This document shows positions 21,581 through 31,701 of a DNA stretch of 64,000 bases, piece after piece; position 1 is the stretch's first letter; every line of letters begins with the position of its first letter. Both the position numbers and the translations under genes were made by a program. The stretch is from an uncultured Bacteroidia bacterium (GTDB lineage: Bacteria; Bacteroidota; Bacteroidia; Bacteroidales; UBA932): contig CACZKE010000001.1 of NCBI GenBank assembly GCA_902781705.1, forward strand, positions 186,001 through 250,000, in the 5' to 3' direction. The notes under the pieces are model-generated. The model saw only the letters and a list, made by a program, of their open reading frames with translations, searched no databases and was not told where the DNA came from.

Positions 21581-22873
21581 ATGAGACAAACACTGAAAAC
21601 TGTCGTGATCGCTGCGACCGCCCTTCTGGCCATCGCCTGCGGCCCTAAGCCCAAGCCGTCCCCGTACGTGCGGGTCGAGAATGGGCAATTCGTCCGTAAC
21701 GACCGACCGTATTCGTATATTGGTACCAATTTCTGGTATGGGCCCATCCTGGCTTCGGACGGTCAGGGCGGGAATTATGACCGGCTGGTCCGCGAACTGG
21801 ATGCGCTGAAGGAACTGGGTATCGACAATCTCCGCGTCCTGGTGGGCGGAGACGGCCCCGACGGCGTCTTCTCCCGCGTGGAACCGACGCTTCAAAAATC
21901 GCCCGGCGTCTATAATGATACTATTTTGACCGGCCTGGACCGTTTTCTGACCGAACTGGCGAAGCGGGACATGCAGGCCGTCCTGTACCTGAACAACTCC
22001 TGGGAGTGGTCCGGCGGTTACGGACAGTACCTGGAGTGGGCTGGCGCCGGCAAGGCGCTCATCCCGCTCGTGGACGGGTATGTGCCTTTCATGAGCCAGA
22101 TGGCGCAGTTTTCGACGAATGAGAAGGCGCAGGAACTGTTCTTCAATCATCTGAAGGCGATCGTGGGACGCACCAACAGTCTCACCGGCAAGCCTTACAG
22201 CGAGGATCCGGCCATTTTCTCCTGGCAGATTGGCAACGAACCCCGCTGCTTCTCCTCCGATCCGGCCGTCCAGGACGGATTCATCGGCTGGCTCACCGAG
22301 GCCGCGCGCCTCATCAAGGAGATCGACCCGAACCACATGGTCTCCGTGGGCAGCGAAGGGCTCTGGGGCTGCGAGAACGACCCGGCGCTGCTGGAGCGTG
22401 TCACCGCCATCCCCGGCGTCGACTACATGACCGTCCATATCTGGCCCTACAACTGGAGTTGGGCCCATGCGGAAAGCCTCGTGGAGGACCTTCCGAATGC
22501 TTTCGAGAAGACAGACGAATATATCGCCGCCCACCTCGGGCTGGCGAAAAAGTACGGGCAGCCCGTCGTCGTGGAGGAGTTCGGCTTCCCGCGGGATGGC
22601 TTCTCGCCGGAGCGCAGCGCGACGACCCAGGGGCGTGACGCTTATTACCGCCACATGTTCTCCAAGGTCGGAAAGGAACTCGCCGGTGCCAATTTCTGGG
22701 GCTGGAGCGGTTTCGCCCGTCCTTCCCACACCCAGTGGGAAAGCGGGGACGACTACACCGGCGATCCGGCCCAGGAGGCCCAGGGCCTGAACGGCGTCTA
22801 TGCGGACGACACCACCGTAGAAATCATCAAACAATCCATAATCAACATCAACAATCAACCAAACAACCAGTAG
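21581..22873 (+). CDS. GH5-type endo-beta-mannanase lipoprotein
   Basis: A 430-residue lipoprotein (signal peptide ending ALLAIAC) with a GH5 barrel resembling the mannanase subfamily GH5_7. The acid/base is Glu220 in WQIGNEPR and the nucleophile Glu333 in VVVEEFGFPR. It would cut beta-1,4-mannan backbones, either at the cell surface or in the periplasm. The ATG at 21581 is preferred because the longer frame from 21548 starts inside the promoter. Four bases separate it from the susC-like gene, so it is the first gene of operon A. Confidence 0.88.
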   Translation: MRQTLKTVVIAATALLAIACGPKPKPSPYVRVENGQFVRNDRPYSYIGTNFWYGPILASDGQGGNYDRLVRELDALKELGIDNLRVLVGGDGPDGVFSRVEPTLQKSPGVYNDTILTGLDRFLTELAKRDMQAVLYLNNSWEWSGGYGQYLEWAGAGKALIPLVDGYVPFMSQMAQFSTNEKAQELFFNHLKAIVGRTNSLTGKPYSEDPAIFSWQIGNEPRCFSSDPAVQDGFIGWLTEAARLIKEIDPNHMVSVGSEGLWGCENDPALLERVTAIPGVDYMTVHIWPYNWSWAHAESLVEDLPNAFEKTDEYIAAHLGLAKKYGQPVVVEEFGFPRDGFSPERSATTQGRDAYYRHMFSKVGKELAGANFWGWSGFARPSHTQWESGDDYTGDPAQEAQGLNGVYADDTTVEIIKQSIININNQPNNQ

Positions 22874-22877
22874 TAGC

Positions 22878-25800
22878 ATGAAAAACAAGCTGTTAACCTT
22901 CATGCTCGCGCTCCTCGCGACCGCAGGGTCCCTGTTTGCCCAGAACAGGGTCACCGGTACCGTCACCGACGATATCGGACCGGTCATCGGAGCCAGCGTG
23001 ATGGAGAAGGGCACCCAGAACGGTGCCGTCACAGACCTGGATGGAAACTACGTGATCACGGTGAAGCCCGGCGCGACGCTCGTGTTCTCTTCCATCGGCT
23101 ATGCAACGCAGGAGATCGCCGTGGGCAGCCAGTCCACGATCAACGTCCTCCTGAAGGAAGACACCGAATTCCTCGACGAGGTCGTCGTCGTGGGTTACGG
23201 TACCATGAAGCGGAGCGACCTCTCCGGCGCTTCCGTATCCATGAAGGAAGAGGATCTAAAGGGGTCCATCATCACCAACCTGGACCAGTCCCTCCAGGGC
23301 CGCGCCGCCGGTGTCACCGCGGTGCAGACCTCCGGTGCCCCGGGTTCTTCCTCCTCCATCCGCGTCCGCGGCCAGGCGACGGTCAATGCCAACGCCGAAC
23401 CGCTGTATGTCATCGACGGTGTGATCGTCCAGGGTGGCGGCAATTCCGGCGGCGACTTCGGTCTGGGCGGACTCGGAAACGGCAAGGTTTCCACCATCTC
23501 CCCGCTCGCCACCATCAACCCGGCCGATATCGTGTCCATGGAAATCCTCAAGGATGCTTCCGCGACGGCCATCTACGGTGCCCAGGGTGCGAACGGCGTC
23601 GTCCTCATCACCACCAAGCACGGTAAGGCCGGCGACGCCAAGTTCTCCTACGACGGCATGTTCGCGGTTTCCCGCCAGAACAGCCGCATCGACATGATGG
23701 ACCTCCGCCAGTTCTCCGAATACTACAACGACCTGGCCGAGCAGGGCCTCGTGGACCACAACGGGTATTATGCCGATCCGTCCATTCTCGGCAAGGGTAC
23801 CAACTGGCAGGATGAGGTGTTCCGCACCGCGCTCCAGCATCAGCACCAGATCAGCGCCCAGGGCGGTTCCGAAAAGGTGCAGTACTATGTGTCCGGTTCC
23901 TACATGGACCAGCAGGGTACCATCATCGGTTCCAACTTCGACCGTCTGTCCTTCCGTACCAACCTGGATGCGCAGCTCAAGGACTGGTTCAAGCTGGGCG
24001 TGAATGCCACCTACGCCGTGACCAACGACGACATCAAGCTTGCCGACGGTCAGGAGGGTGTCATCTTCTATTCCCTGAGCACGCTGCCCGACATCCCGGT
24101 CTATGACCTGGACGGCAACTACTCCACGACGGTCCGTGAGGGTTACACCTCCGCCAACCCGGTGGCCCTCGCCATGCTGGACCAGAACCTCCTCAAGCGT
24201 CAGAAACTCACCGGAAACGTCTATGCGGACCTCACGCCCGTCAAGCATTTCACCTGGCGCAGCGAAGTCGGCTTCGACGTTTCCAACTCCGAGGCGACGA
24301 CCTACAAACCGATGGTGAACCTCGGCGGCTGGCAGCGCGGCAACAACTCCATGAGCACCCAGCGCAACGCCAGCACCTACTGGTCCATCAAGAACTACCT
24401 GACCTATTCCAACACCTTCGGCAAGCACAGCCTGACGGCGATGGTGGGCCAGGAAGCCTGGGAATCCCGCTGGAACTACCTCGGTGCCAACAACACCGGC
24501 CTTCCTTCGGACGATATCCACAATATCAAACTCGCCACCGGCAACCCGACCGTGAACTCTGGTTTCGGTTCCTCCGCGATGGCTTCCTTCTTCACCCGTG
24601 AGACCTACAACTACGACGACCGCTACCTGGCTACCTACACCTTCCGCCGGGACGGTTCCTCCAACTTCGGTCCGGACAACCGCTGGGCGAACTTCCATTC
24701 CTTCGCCGCCTCCTGGCGTTTCACCAACGAGGCCTTCCTGAAGGACTTCACCCGTTCCATCGGCCTGGACAACGGTAAGATCCGCGTGGGCTGGGGCCAG
24801 ACGGGTAACGCCAACATCGGCGGCGGCGCCTGGGAGTCCGGCATGAGCAAGATGCCCACCGGCCTCGGCGACAGCCAGCGTCCGGCGAACATCTCCAACA
24901 CCGGTATCCACTGGGAGAAGCAGGTGCAGACCAACGTCGGTTTCGACCTGAACTTCCTGAAGAACCGCCTCAACCTGACGGTGGACCTCTATAGGAAGGT
25001 CTCTTCCGACATGCTGATGTCCCTGACCCTCCCGTCCTACATGGGTACGCAGGGCAACGGTTCCTCCGCCCTCGCCGCGCCGAAGGGCAACTTCGGTACC
25101 ATTGAGAACAAGGGTTTGGAAATCACCCTGGACACCCATCCGATCGACAACAAGAACTTCGGCTGGGACAGCAACTTCCAGGTCTCCTTCAACAAGAACA
25201 AGCTCGTCGCCCTGGACGGCTCCGCCAATGCGCAGCTCGTGGGCTACGGCCAGTGGAGCGACATCGTTTCCGTGACCGAGATCGGCCAGTCCCTCTACAA
25301 CTTCTACGGCTATGTCGTGGAGGGTGTGTACGAGTCCCTCGAGGACATCCAGAACTCCCCGAAGGCGGAGAAGTATCCGGCCGACGGCGTGTTCAACCGC
25401 GCGACCACCGTGTGGGTGGGCGACATCAAGTTCAAGGATGTCAACGGCGACGGCGTCATCAACGAGCATGACCAGACCAACATCGGTTCCCCGCTTCCGA
25501 AGTTCACCTTCGGCTGGACGAACTCCTTCCGCTACAAGAACGTGGACCTGTCCGTGTTCCTGAACGGTTCCTATGGCAACAAGGTCCTCAACTACAACAT
25601 GATGGGCCAGGGCTACAACGGCCTCGTGCACATGAACAGCACCTGGACGAACCAGCACGTGTCCATCCAGGACCGCGCCCGCCTCGTGGTCGTGGACGCC
25701 GAGAAGACGTACGCCGACGGTTCCATGTGGTATGACGACATCACCAACGTGAAGGTCGCCAACTCCGGCACCAAGACCCCGCGTCCGACCATCCAGGACC

Positions 25801-26093
25801 CGAACGACAACGACCGCCTGAGCACCCGCTACATCGAGGACGGTTCCTACCTCCGCATCAAGAACATCACCCTGGGCTACACGTTCCCCAAGACCGTGCT
25901 CCAGAAGGTGAAGATCGACAATGTGCGCGTCTATATGAACATCCAGAACCTCTACACCTTCACGAAGTACACCGGCTTCGATCCGGAAGTGGGCGCCTCC
26001 ACGCAGGATTCCTCCGGCCTGACCTTCGGTGTGGACAACGGACGTTATCCTTCTCCGATGACCTGTTCCTTCGGTCTGAACATCACTTTCTAA
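22878..26093 (+). CDS. SusC-like TonB-dependent outer-membrane transporter (pair 1)
   Basis: A 1071-residue oligosaccharide importer. Signal peptide 1-21 (SLFAQ), a carboxypeptidase-regulatory-like domain at about 24-100 (VTGTVTDDIGPVIGASV...GYATQEI), the family hallmark FLDEVVVVGYGTMKRSDL at about 100-118, then the plug (RVRGQATVN...PLYVIDGV) and the 22-strand barrel ending in GLNITF. Its SusD partner follows after 18 bases. Together with the mannanases around it, beta-manno-oligosaccharides are the likely cargo. Confidence 0.96.
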   Translation: MKNKLLTFMLALLATAGSLFAQNRVTGTVTDDIGPVIGASVMEKGTQNGAVTDLDGNYVITVKPGATLVFSSIGYATQEIAVGSQSTINVLLKEDTEFLDEVVVVGYGTMKRSDLSGASVSMKEEDLKGSIITNLDQSLQGRAAGVTAVQTSGAPGSSSSIRVRGQATVNANAEPLYVIDGVIVQGGGNSGGDFGLGGLGNGKVSTISPLATINPADIVSMEILKDASATAIYGAQGANGVVLITTKHGKAGDAKFSYDGMFAVSRQNSRIDMMDLRQFSEYYNDLAEQGLVDHNGYYADPSILGKGTNWQDEVFRTALQHQHQISAQGGSEKVQYYVSGSYMDQQGTIIGSNFDRLSFRTNLDAQLKDWFKLGVNATYAVTNDDIKLADGQEGVIFYSLSTLPDIPVYDLDGNYSTTVREGYTSANPVALAMLDQNLLKRQKLTGNVYADLTPVKHFTWRSEVGFDVSNSEATTYKPMVNLGGWQRGNNSMSTQRNASTYWSIKNYLTYSNTFGKHSLTAMVGQEAWESRWNYLGANNTGLPSDDIHNIKLATGNPTVNSGFGSSAMASFFTRETYNYDDRYLATYTFRRDGSSNFGPDNRWANFHSFAASWRFTNEAFLKDFTRSIGLDNGKIRVGWGQTGNANIGGGAWESGMSKMPTGLGDSQRPANISNTGIHWEKQVQTNVGFDLNFLKNRLNLTVDLYRKVSSDMLMSLTLPSYMGTQGNGSSALAAPKGNFGTIENKGLEITLDTHPIDNKNFGWDSNFQVSFNKNKLVALDGSANAQLVGYGQWSDIVSVTEIGQSLYNFYGYVVEGVYESLEDIQNSPKAEKYPADGVFNRATTVWVGDIKFKDVNGDGVINEHDQTNIGSPLPKFTFGWTNSFRYKNVDLSVFLNGSYGNKVLNYNMMGQGYNGLVHMNSTWTNQHVSIQDRARLVVVDAEKTYADGSMWYDDITNVKVANSGTKTPRPTIQDPNDNDRLSTRYIEDGSYLRIKNITLGYTFPKTVLQKVKIDNVRVYMNIQNLYTFTKYTGFDPEVGASTQDSSGLTFGVDNGRYPSPMTCSFGLNITF

Positions 26094-26111
26094 ACATGGG
26101 AGGATCAGAAA

Positions 26112-27893
26112 ATGAAAAATACGCTTAAATATATCGTCCTCTCCGCGGCCCTCGTCCTGAGTTCCGTCTCCTGCGAGAAGTTCCTGGACCGTCCGTCCGA
26201 GGATTCCTACACCACCGCCGACTTCTATAAGAACGACGCGCAGGTCGAACAGGGTATCAACTACCTGTACAACTCCCCGTGGTACGACATCATCCGCTTC
26301 TACATCTATGGCTCCGAAACCATGTGCGGCAATGTCTATCAGGGCCAGAACGCCTATTCCACCCTGACCGTGAACGGAACGGACAAGGACCTCAAGAACA
26401 TGGCCTATTCCCTCTGGGCGGTGAACGCGCAGTGCAACACGGTCATCAACAACATCCTGAATGCGGAAACCACCGCTTCCCAGGCTGTCAAGGACCGCTG
26501 CATCGGCGAGGCCCTCGCCTGGAAGGCGATGACCTATTTCCTGCTGGTGCGCACCTTCGGCGACGTCCCGATCATCCATGACAACACCGAGGTGATCAAG
26601 GAAGCCAGCTACAACGAGGTATTCAAGGTGCAGAAGGCCGATGTCTATGAGTACATCGTCATGACCCTCGAGAAGGCCATGGAACTTCTTCCGAAGAACG
26701 CCTATATTGGCAAGCTCAACCGCATCGACTACTATGCCGCCGAGGCCCTTCTCTCGAAGGTCTATCTCACCAAGGCCGGTGTCTCCGGTTCCCTGAACCA
26801 GGACGATCTCGCCGCCGCGGCCCGCTATGCAAAGGATGTCATCGACAATTCCGGCCGTACGCTGACCCCGAAGTACTCCGACATCTTCCGGATGACTCCG
26901 GACAAGTACCAGCAGACCGGTGAGGAACTCTTCACCTGGCACTGGCAGTGCAAGCAGGAGGTCTGGACTTCCCAGAACTCCATCCAGTGCGACGTAGGTC
27001 TGGTCGGCTTCGACGAGAACGGTAACCTCTGGGGCGACTGGAAGGGCCCTTCCATTGACCTCCAGGAGGCCTTCGGCGTGCTGGCTACGGACGACCCGAC
27101 CCAGCGGACCAATACCGACGACCGCCGCCAGGCGACCATGATGATGTTCGGTGACCAGTACGACTATTTCTGGACCGACATGGGCGGTTTCGACTTCTAC
27201 CGCTTCTTCTATGACGACAGCTACGCTCCGGGCGGCCTCTCGGCCAACGCTTCCAGCAAGTCCTTCGGTTGCTCTTCCGGTGCCAACTATGCCAAGCACC
27301 TCTATGGCGACGTCGCCGACCACGTGGCTGCGTTCGGCTATCCGTCCTTCGGCATGTACAACCAGCTTCCGACGCACATCCTGCGCCTGGGTGACATCTA
27401 CCTCGTCTATGCCGAGGCCGCTTTCCTGACCGGCAACACCTCCGACGCCCTCACCTATGTGAACAAGATCCGCGAGCGTGCCCATGCCACTCCGCTCACT
27501 TCCGTCACTTACGAGGACATCTGGAAGGAGCGCCGCCTGGAACTCGCCCTCGAGGGCGACCGCTGGTACGACTATGTGCGCCGTTCCTACTACGATGTGG
27601 ACGCCTGCATCGCCGACCTGCTGGCCCAGCACCGTTCCAAGTGGAGCGGGGACCTGAACGGGGTGTACAAGACCTTCGTGACCGACGCCCAGGGCAATTA
27701 TGTCGGCCCCGGCGCCCGCGAGTTTGACGCCAGCGCCATCACTTACGATCCTTCCGAGGACCTTGCCGACGTGAAGCCCTCCATGTTCACGATTCCTTTC
27801 CCGACGGAAGACGTCGTGATGAACCCGAACGTGGCCTCCACCGCCGAACCGGTCCATGTGGATGTCCGCGAGACTTATTCGTATGACTTTTAA
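26112..27893 (+). CDS. SusD-like surface lipoprotein (pair 1)
   Basis: A 593-residue lid of the SusC transporter. Lipobox cysteine at 21 (SSVSCEKFLD, the usual SusD start), then the helical TPR-like fold with family elements such as IGEALAWKAMTYFLLVRTFGDVPI and, near the C-terminus, WKERRLELALEGDRWYDYVR. It binds glycans and delivers them to SusC. Its TAA shares a base with an ATG of the next frame (27893), so translation is coupled to the surface-binding protein downstream. Confidence 0.95.
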   Translation: MKNTLKYIVLSAALVLSSVSCEKFLDRPSEDSYTTADFYKNDAQVEQGINYLYNSPWYDIIRFYIYGSETMCGNVYQGQNAYSTLTVNGTDKDLKNMAYSLWAVNAQCNTVINNILNAETTASQAVKDRCIGEALAWKAMTYFLLVRTFGDVPIIHDNTEVIKEASYNEVFKVQKADVYEYIVMTLEKAMELLPKNAYIGKLNRIDYYAAEALLSKVYLTKAGVSGSLNQDDLAAAARYAKDVIDNSGRTLTPKYSDIFRMTPDKYQQTGEELFTWHWQCKQEVWTSQNSIQCDVGLVGFDENGNLWGDWKGPSIDLQEAFGVLATDDPTQRTNTDDRRQATMMMFGDQYDYFWTDMGGFDFYRFFYDDSYAPGGLSANASSKSFGCSSGANYAKHLYGDVADHVAAFGYPSFGMYNQLPTHILRLGDIYLVYAEAAFLTGNTSDALTYVNKIRERAHATPLTSVTYEDIWKERRLELALEGDRWYDYVRRSYYDVDACIADLLAQHRSKWSGDLNGVYKTFVTDAQGNYVGPGAREFDASAITYDPSEDLADVKPSMFTIPFPTEDVVMNPNVASTAEPVHVDVRETYSYDF

Positions 27894-27904
27894 TGCGTGA
27901 TCCG

Positions 27905-29209
27905 ATGAAAGCAATTACCAAATATACCGGCTTCATCCTGGGTGCGATCCTTTCCGTCTCCTGTGCCAACCTGGACTATCCGGACCGTTTCAAGGAGACG
28001 ACCGGTGTCCCGACGGTCCACTTCGTCCGTTACGCGGACCGGGACATCGCCATCACCCAGGCCAACATGGAAGAGCTCGTGTGCGTGGTGGGCGACAACC
28101 TCACCAGCGTCCACGACATCTACTTCAATGACCAGGCCGCCGTCCTGAACTCGAGTTACATGACCCCGCACACCATCGTGGTGGCGGTGCCCAAGAACAT
28201 GCCCGTCGAGCAGACGGACAAGATGTACCTGATCACCCGCGACAGCTCCGTCGTGGCCTATGACTTCAAGGTTCTCCCGCCGGCTCCGAAGATTTCCGGC
28301 ATGTCCAACGAGTGGGCGAAGCCCGGTGAGACCGTGAGCATCTACGGCTCCTACCTCTTCCCGCCGATTTCCGTCGAGTTCCCGGGTGCCGATCCTGTGG
28401 AGGTGACCACCGGCGACGGTACGGCCGTCAGCGTGGTCGTTCCTGCCACCGCCCAGCCGGGCAAGATCAAGGTCAACAACGACTCCGGTACCGCCCAGTC
28501 CGTGTTCATGTACCGGGATTCCCGCGGCATGCTGTTCGACTTCGACGGTGCGACGGGCCTGGACAACCATGGCTGGAACGGCCACAGCTCCCAGGACGAC
28601 GACGGAACGGGCGTGAGCGGACGGTACTTCCAGTTCGGCGACGGCGTCACGCCGCTCACCGGCGACTGGGAAGAGGCCCACTTCTCCTTCGTTTACTGGC
28701 CGGGTTCCTGGAACGATCCCGAGAATTATCAGGACGGTCCGATGGGTGCGCGCCTGATCGACCTTGCCGACTTCACCGACTGGAAGAACATGGCCCTCAA
28801 GTTCGAGATCTGCGTTCCTGCCTCCAATCCCTGGACGGGCACTCCGATGCAGCTCACCATGGCTGGTGTGGACAAGGTGTCCTTCGGCGGCGCTGTGACG
28901 GATATCTACGGAAACCAGTGCGCCGGTGCGAACAACACCTACATGTCCAGCAACGACACGCCCCGCGGACTGTATCGTCCCTGGGCTGCGACAGGCAGCT
29001 TCGACACGGGTGGCCAGTGGGTGACCGCGACCATTCCGCTGGCGGAATTCACCTACGGCTGGGACGGTAATCCTTCCTCCGGAACCCTGAATGCCGACAG
29101 CTTCTCCAGCCTGTGGATCTTCATCTGCGCCGGCGGTGCCGAGAAACCGGCCGAGCCTTGCACGCCGATCATCAAGATCGACAACATCCGCGCTGTCCCT
29201 TACAAATAA
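27905..29209 (+). CDS. surface glycan-binding lipoprotein, SGBP type (434 aa)
   Basis: A lipoprotein with Cys20 (LSVSCANLDY) placed directly after the SusD gene, the usual position of SusE/SGBP-B proteins. The first 190 residues carry IPT/TIG-like immunoglobulin domains (APKISGMSNEWAKPGETVSIYGSYLF). The last 230 residues form an aromatic-rich beta-sandwich (DNHGWNGHSS, FVYWPGSWNDPENY, GTPMQLTM) like the C-terminal glycan-binding domain of xyloglucan SGBP-B. It would hold mannan at the cell surface. The internal ATG at 27905 starts a proper signal peptide and is preferred over 27893. Confidence 0.82.
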   Translation: MKAITKYTGFILGAILSVSCANLDYPDRFKETTGVPTVHFVRYADRDIAITQANMEELVCVVGDNLTSVHDIYFNDQAAVLNSSYMTPHTIVVAVPKNMPVEQTDKMYLITRDSSVVAYDFKVLPPAPKISGMSNEWAKPGETVSIYGSYLFPPISVEFPGADPVEVTTGDGTAVSVVVPATAQPGKIKVNNDSGTAQSVFMYRDSRGMLFDFDGATGLDNHGWNGHSSQDDDGTGVSGRYFQFGDGVTPLTGDWEEAHFSFVYWPGSWNDPENYQDGPMGARLIDLADFTDWKNMALKFEICVPASNPWTGTPMQLTMAGVDKVSFGGAVTDIYGNQCAGANNTYMSSNDTPRGLYRPWAATGSFDTGGQWVTATIPLAEFTYGWDGNPSSGTLNADSFSSLWIFICAGGAEKPAEPCTPIIKIDNIRAVPYK

Positions 29210-29227
29210 TGAGAGGAGATTGAGTCT

Positions 29228-31618
29228 ATGAAAAAAATACTGAAATACTCCGTAATGGCGTTCCTCTGCCTCTCCGCGGTCTCCCTGACCGGCTGCAAGC
29301 AGGAGGAATACGATACCGACCAGTATGCCGGCGCCGTGGCGCTGAGCGCCGTCGCCCCGAATCCGGTGATGCGCGGCGGTGAACTCCGCATCCTGGGCAG
29401 CAACCTGGAGAACGTCTCCGAGATCCGCTTTGCCGGCGATGTCACCGTGACCGACTTCACCGTCACCAAGTCCGGCGCCCACGGTGAACTGCGTGTCATG
29501 GTCCCGCTCGAAGGTCCTGTGGTGGGCAAGGTGTCCATCGTCACCAAGGACGGCACCGTCCTGGATTCCTTCGCGGACCTGGAGTTCACCGAACCCATCG
29601 AACTGGATTCCTTCGCTCCGGCGGAGGTCCTCTCCGGCGATGTGGTCACCGTCAAGGGTGAATACCTGAACAACGTGCAGGAGGTGATCCTGGGCGGTGT
29701 GTATATCACCGAATTCGTGAGCAAAGACCGCCACGAACTCAAGTTCGTCGTTCCTTCCGATGCCGTTACCGGCTATGTGATTGTGGGCGACGTGAACGAG
29801 ATCGCGGATCCCAACACGATTCCGAACCAGATCTATTCCGCGACGGAGCTCGTCGTGGGCGACCCGACCGTGAACGCAGCCCAGAAGGCGACCTACAAGA
29901 GCGGTGACGTCATCACCGTGACCGGCGCCCATCTGGACATGATCGAGAAGGTGGACCTTGTCGGTGCCTCCGAGGTCGAGTTCACCGTGGCCGAGGATGG
30001 CAGCAGCCTGAGCTTCAACCTTCCCGCCAGCGCTACCGACGGTGGGATCACCCTCACTTCCTATGCCGGCAAGACCTTCACCGCCGGTGAGATCGAGACC
30101 GTGACGGTCGCCGACCTCGCTATCGAGTCCCTCGCCGAGGACGGCCGCTACAAGGCTGGCTCCGAGGTGAAGATCTCCGGCAGCGACCTCGACCTCGTGA
30201 CCAAGGTGGACTTCACGAATGCCTCCGCCTCTTCCTGGTATTATTCCGACGGCGTCATCACCGCGACGATCCCTGCCGAGGCCAAGGACGGTGCCGTTAC
30301 CGTCACCCTGGATTCCGGCAAACAGGCCTATACGCCTGAAATCGAGGTGGTGAAGCCGGTCGCGACCGGCGTGGACAAGACCGAGGCGGTCGCCGGCAAG
30401 GACAAGGTGGTCGTTTCCGGTACGGACCTCGACCTCGTGACCGGCGTCACGATCGGTGACAAGGTCCAGTCTTTCATCACCTGCGAGTTCTCCGTGAACA
30501 GCGCCGAGGAAGCGGTCGTGACCATTCCTGCCGCCGCTTACGACGGTGTCCTCACCCTGACCGCGGAAAGCGGTTACACGAGCGAGACCGAGGTCATTGC
30601 CATTTCTTACAACGAAGAGATTTCCGTCGTCTACGACGCTCCTTCCTTTGAAATGGGCGAGGTCATCTCCTTCACCGGCACCGACCTGCTGAAGGTGGAG
30701 TCCGTCTCCCTCAAGGGAAACAAGGTGCTTCAGTATCTTGTCCGTGAAGACCAGGCGATGGCCTTCACCATGCCGGAAGGCGTGGGCCCGGGCGTCTATC
30801 GCCTGGACTTCACGCTCATCGACGGCACGTCCCTGACCTGGCCGGTCCCGTTCGAGATCACGGCTCCTTACACCGAGACCTTCCTGTTCCAGGGCTCCCA
30901 GGATCTGGGTTCCTGGAGCATCAACTGGTCCCTGACGCCTGCCGATGCGATGGTTCAGGCCGGCGCCAAGGCCGGTGACATCCTCCGCATCTACGGCACG
31001 CCGACCGCCGACTGGTGGCAGATCCAGATGTTCGACGGCCATTGGGGCGGCATGGACCTGGGTCTGGGCAATGGAAACAATGTCAATCCCAACATCTACG
31101 ACCTCTCCGAAGGTTATATCGCCATCGAACTGGATGCGGATCGCGCCGAGAAGTTCACGACCCTGACCGACTGGGGCCAGTACGCCATCCTCCAGGGCGA
31201 GAACTTCATCGTAACCGGCATCTCCCTGATCCAGTTCGGCCTGACCGAGACCGTGGTCTGGGAAGGCCCCAGCGCCCACACGGGTGATTATGACCTGAAT
31301 CAGGAACTGGGCTCTGAAGACGCCTGGCTGAACGCTGGTCTTCGTGAAGGAGCCGAAGTCCGCATCTATTTCACCCCGGATGACTGGAACGACTGGTCCA
31401 TCCAGATCTTCGACGGCCACTGGAACGGCATGGGCTATGTCACGCCGAACGGTAAACAGTGGAATGTGGAGAATACACCCGATGCGGCCGAGAAACACTA
31501 TGTGTCTTTCATCGCGGAAGGTGACGCCTTCAAGGCCCTGACGACCCCGGCGGGATGGGGCTATGCGATTGTCCTGCAAGGCAAGAACATGGTCTTCGAC
31601 AAAGTCGTCTTCTTCTAG
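29228..31618 (+). CDS. surface glycan-binding lipoprotein with duplicated C-terminal domain (796 aa)
   Basis: A lipoprotein (Cys23, LTGCKQEE) with about six tandem IPT/TIG-type domains up to residue 545 (repeated motifs such as GSNLENVSEIRF, GEYLNNVQEVIL, GAHLDMIEKVDL, GSDLDLVTKVDF, GTDLDLVTGVTI). Two related beta-sandwich modules follow at about 550-671 and 674-796. Both share the pattern WxIQ(M/I)FDGHWxGM and a final ILQG or VLQG strand, so they arose by duplication. The aromatic residues around FDGHW are likely sugar-binding. It probably extends far from the surface as a glycan catcher next to the SusC/D pair. Confidence 0.8.
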   Translation: MKKILKYSVMAFLCLSAVSLTGCKQEEYDTDQYAGAVALSAVAPNPVMRGGELRILGSNLENVSEIRFAGDVTVTDFTVTKSGAHGELRVMVPLEGPVVGKVSIVTKDGTVLDSFADLEFTEPIELDSFAPAEVLSGDVVTVKGEYLNNVQEVILGGVYITEFVSKDRHELKFVVPSDAVTGYVIVGDVNEIADPNTIPNQIYSATELVVGDPTVNAAQKATYKSGDVITVTGAHLDMIEKVDLVGASEVEFTVAEDGSSLSFNLPASATDGGITLTSYAGKTFTAGEIETVTVADLAIESLAEDGRYKAGSEVKISGSDLDLVTKVDFTNASASSWYYSDGVITATIPAEAKDGAVTVTLDSGKQAYTPEIEVVKPVATGVDKTEAVAGKDKVVVSGTDLDLVTGVTIGDKVQSFITCEFSVNSAEEAVVTIPAAAYDGVLTLTAESGYTSETEVIAISYNEEISVVYDAPSFEMGEVISFTGTDLLKVESVSLKGNKVLQYLVREDQAMAFTMPEGVGPGVYRLDFTLIDGTSLTWPVPFEITAPYTETFLFQGSQDLGSWSINWSLTPADAMVQAGAKAGDILRIYGTPTADWWQIQMFDGHWGGMDLGLGNGNNVNPNIYDLSEGYIAIELDADRAEKFTTLTDWGQYAILQGENFIVTGISLIQFGLTETVVWEGPSAHTGDYDLNQELGSEDAWLNAGLREGAEVRIYFTPDDWNDWSIQIFDGHWNGMGYVTPNGKQWNVENTPDAAEKHYVSFIAEGDAFKALTTPAGWGYAIVLQGKNMVFDKVVFF

Positions 31619-31633
31619 CGACTCACTTTCAAT

Positions 31634-31668
31634 CCGGAGGGGGCTGACCCTCCCTCCGGGTTCCATTT
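31634..31668 (+). terminator. intra-operon hairpin, possible partial terminator
   Basis: Perfect eight-base-pair stem CCGGAGGG/CCCTCCGG (31634-31641 with 31652-31659), followed by a weak T-rich stretch. It lies between the surface-binding genes and the GH26 gene and may lower transcription of the enzymes relative to the SusC/D part, or stabilise the upstream mRNA. Confidence 0.5.
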
Positions 31669-31669
31669 T

Positions 31670-31695
31670 GTCATTCTGAGCGAAGCGGAGAATCT
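31670..31695 (+). repeat. short dispersed intergenic repeat (single copy seen here)
   Basis: The 26-base element GTCATTCTGAGCGAAGCGGA plus GAATCT matches a short repeat I remember from intergenic regions of many genomes, though other copies are not in this window. It lies directly after the hairpin at 31634-31659. Confidence 0.45.
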
Positions 31696-31701
31696 AAAGA
31701 T

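Noticed and set aside
23256-31666. Two long minus-strand frames (1552 and 1258 codons) opposite SusC/SusD and the surface-binding genes
   Set aside because: Same mirror effect of biased codon use; no motifs, and strong sense-strand genes are present.
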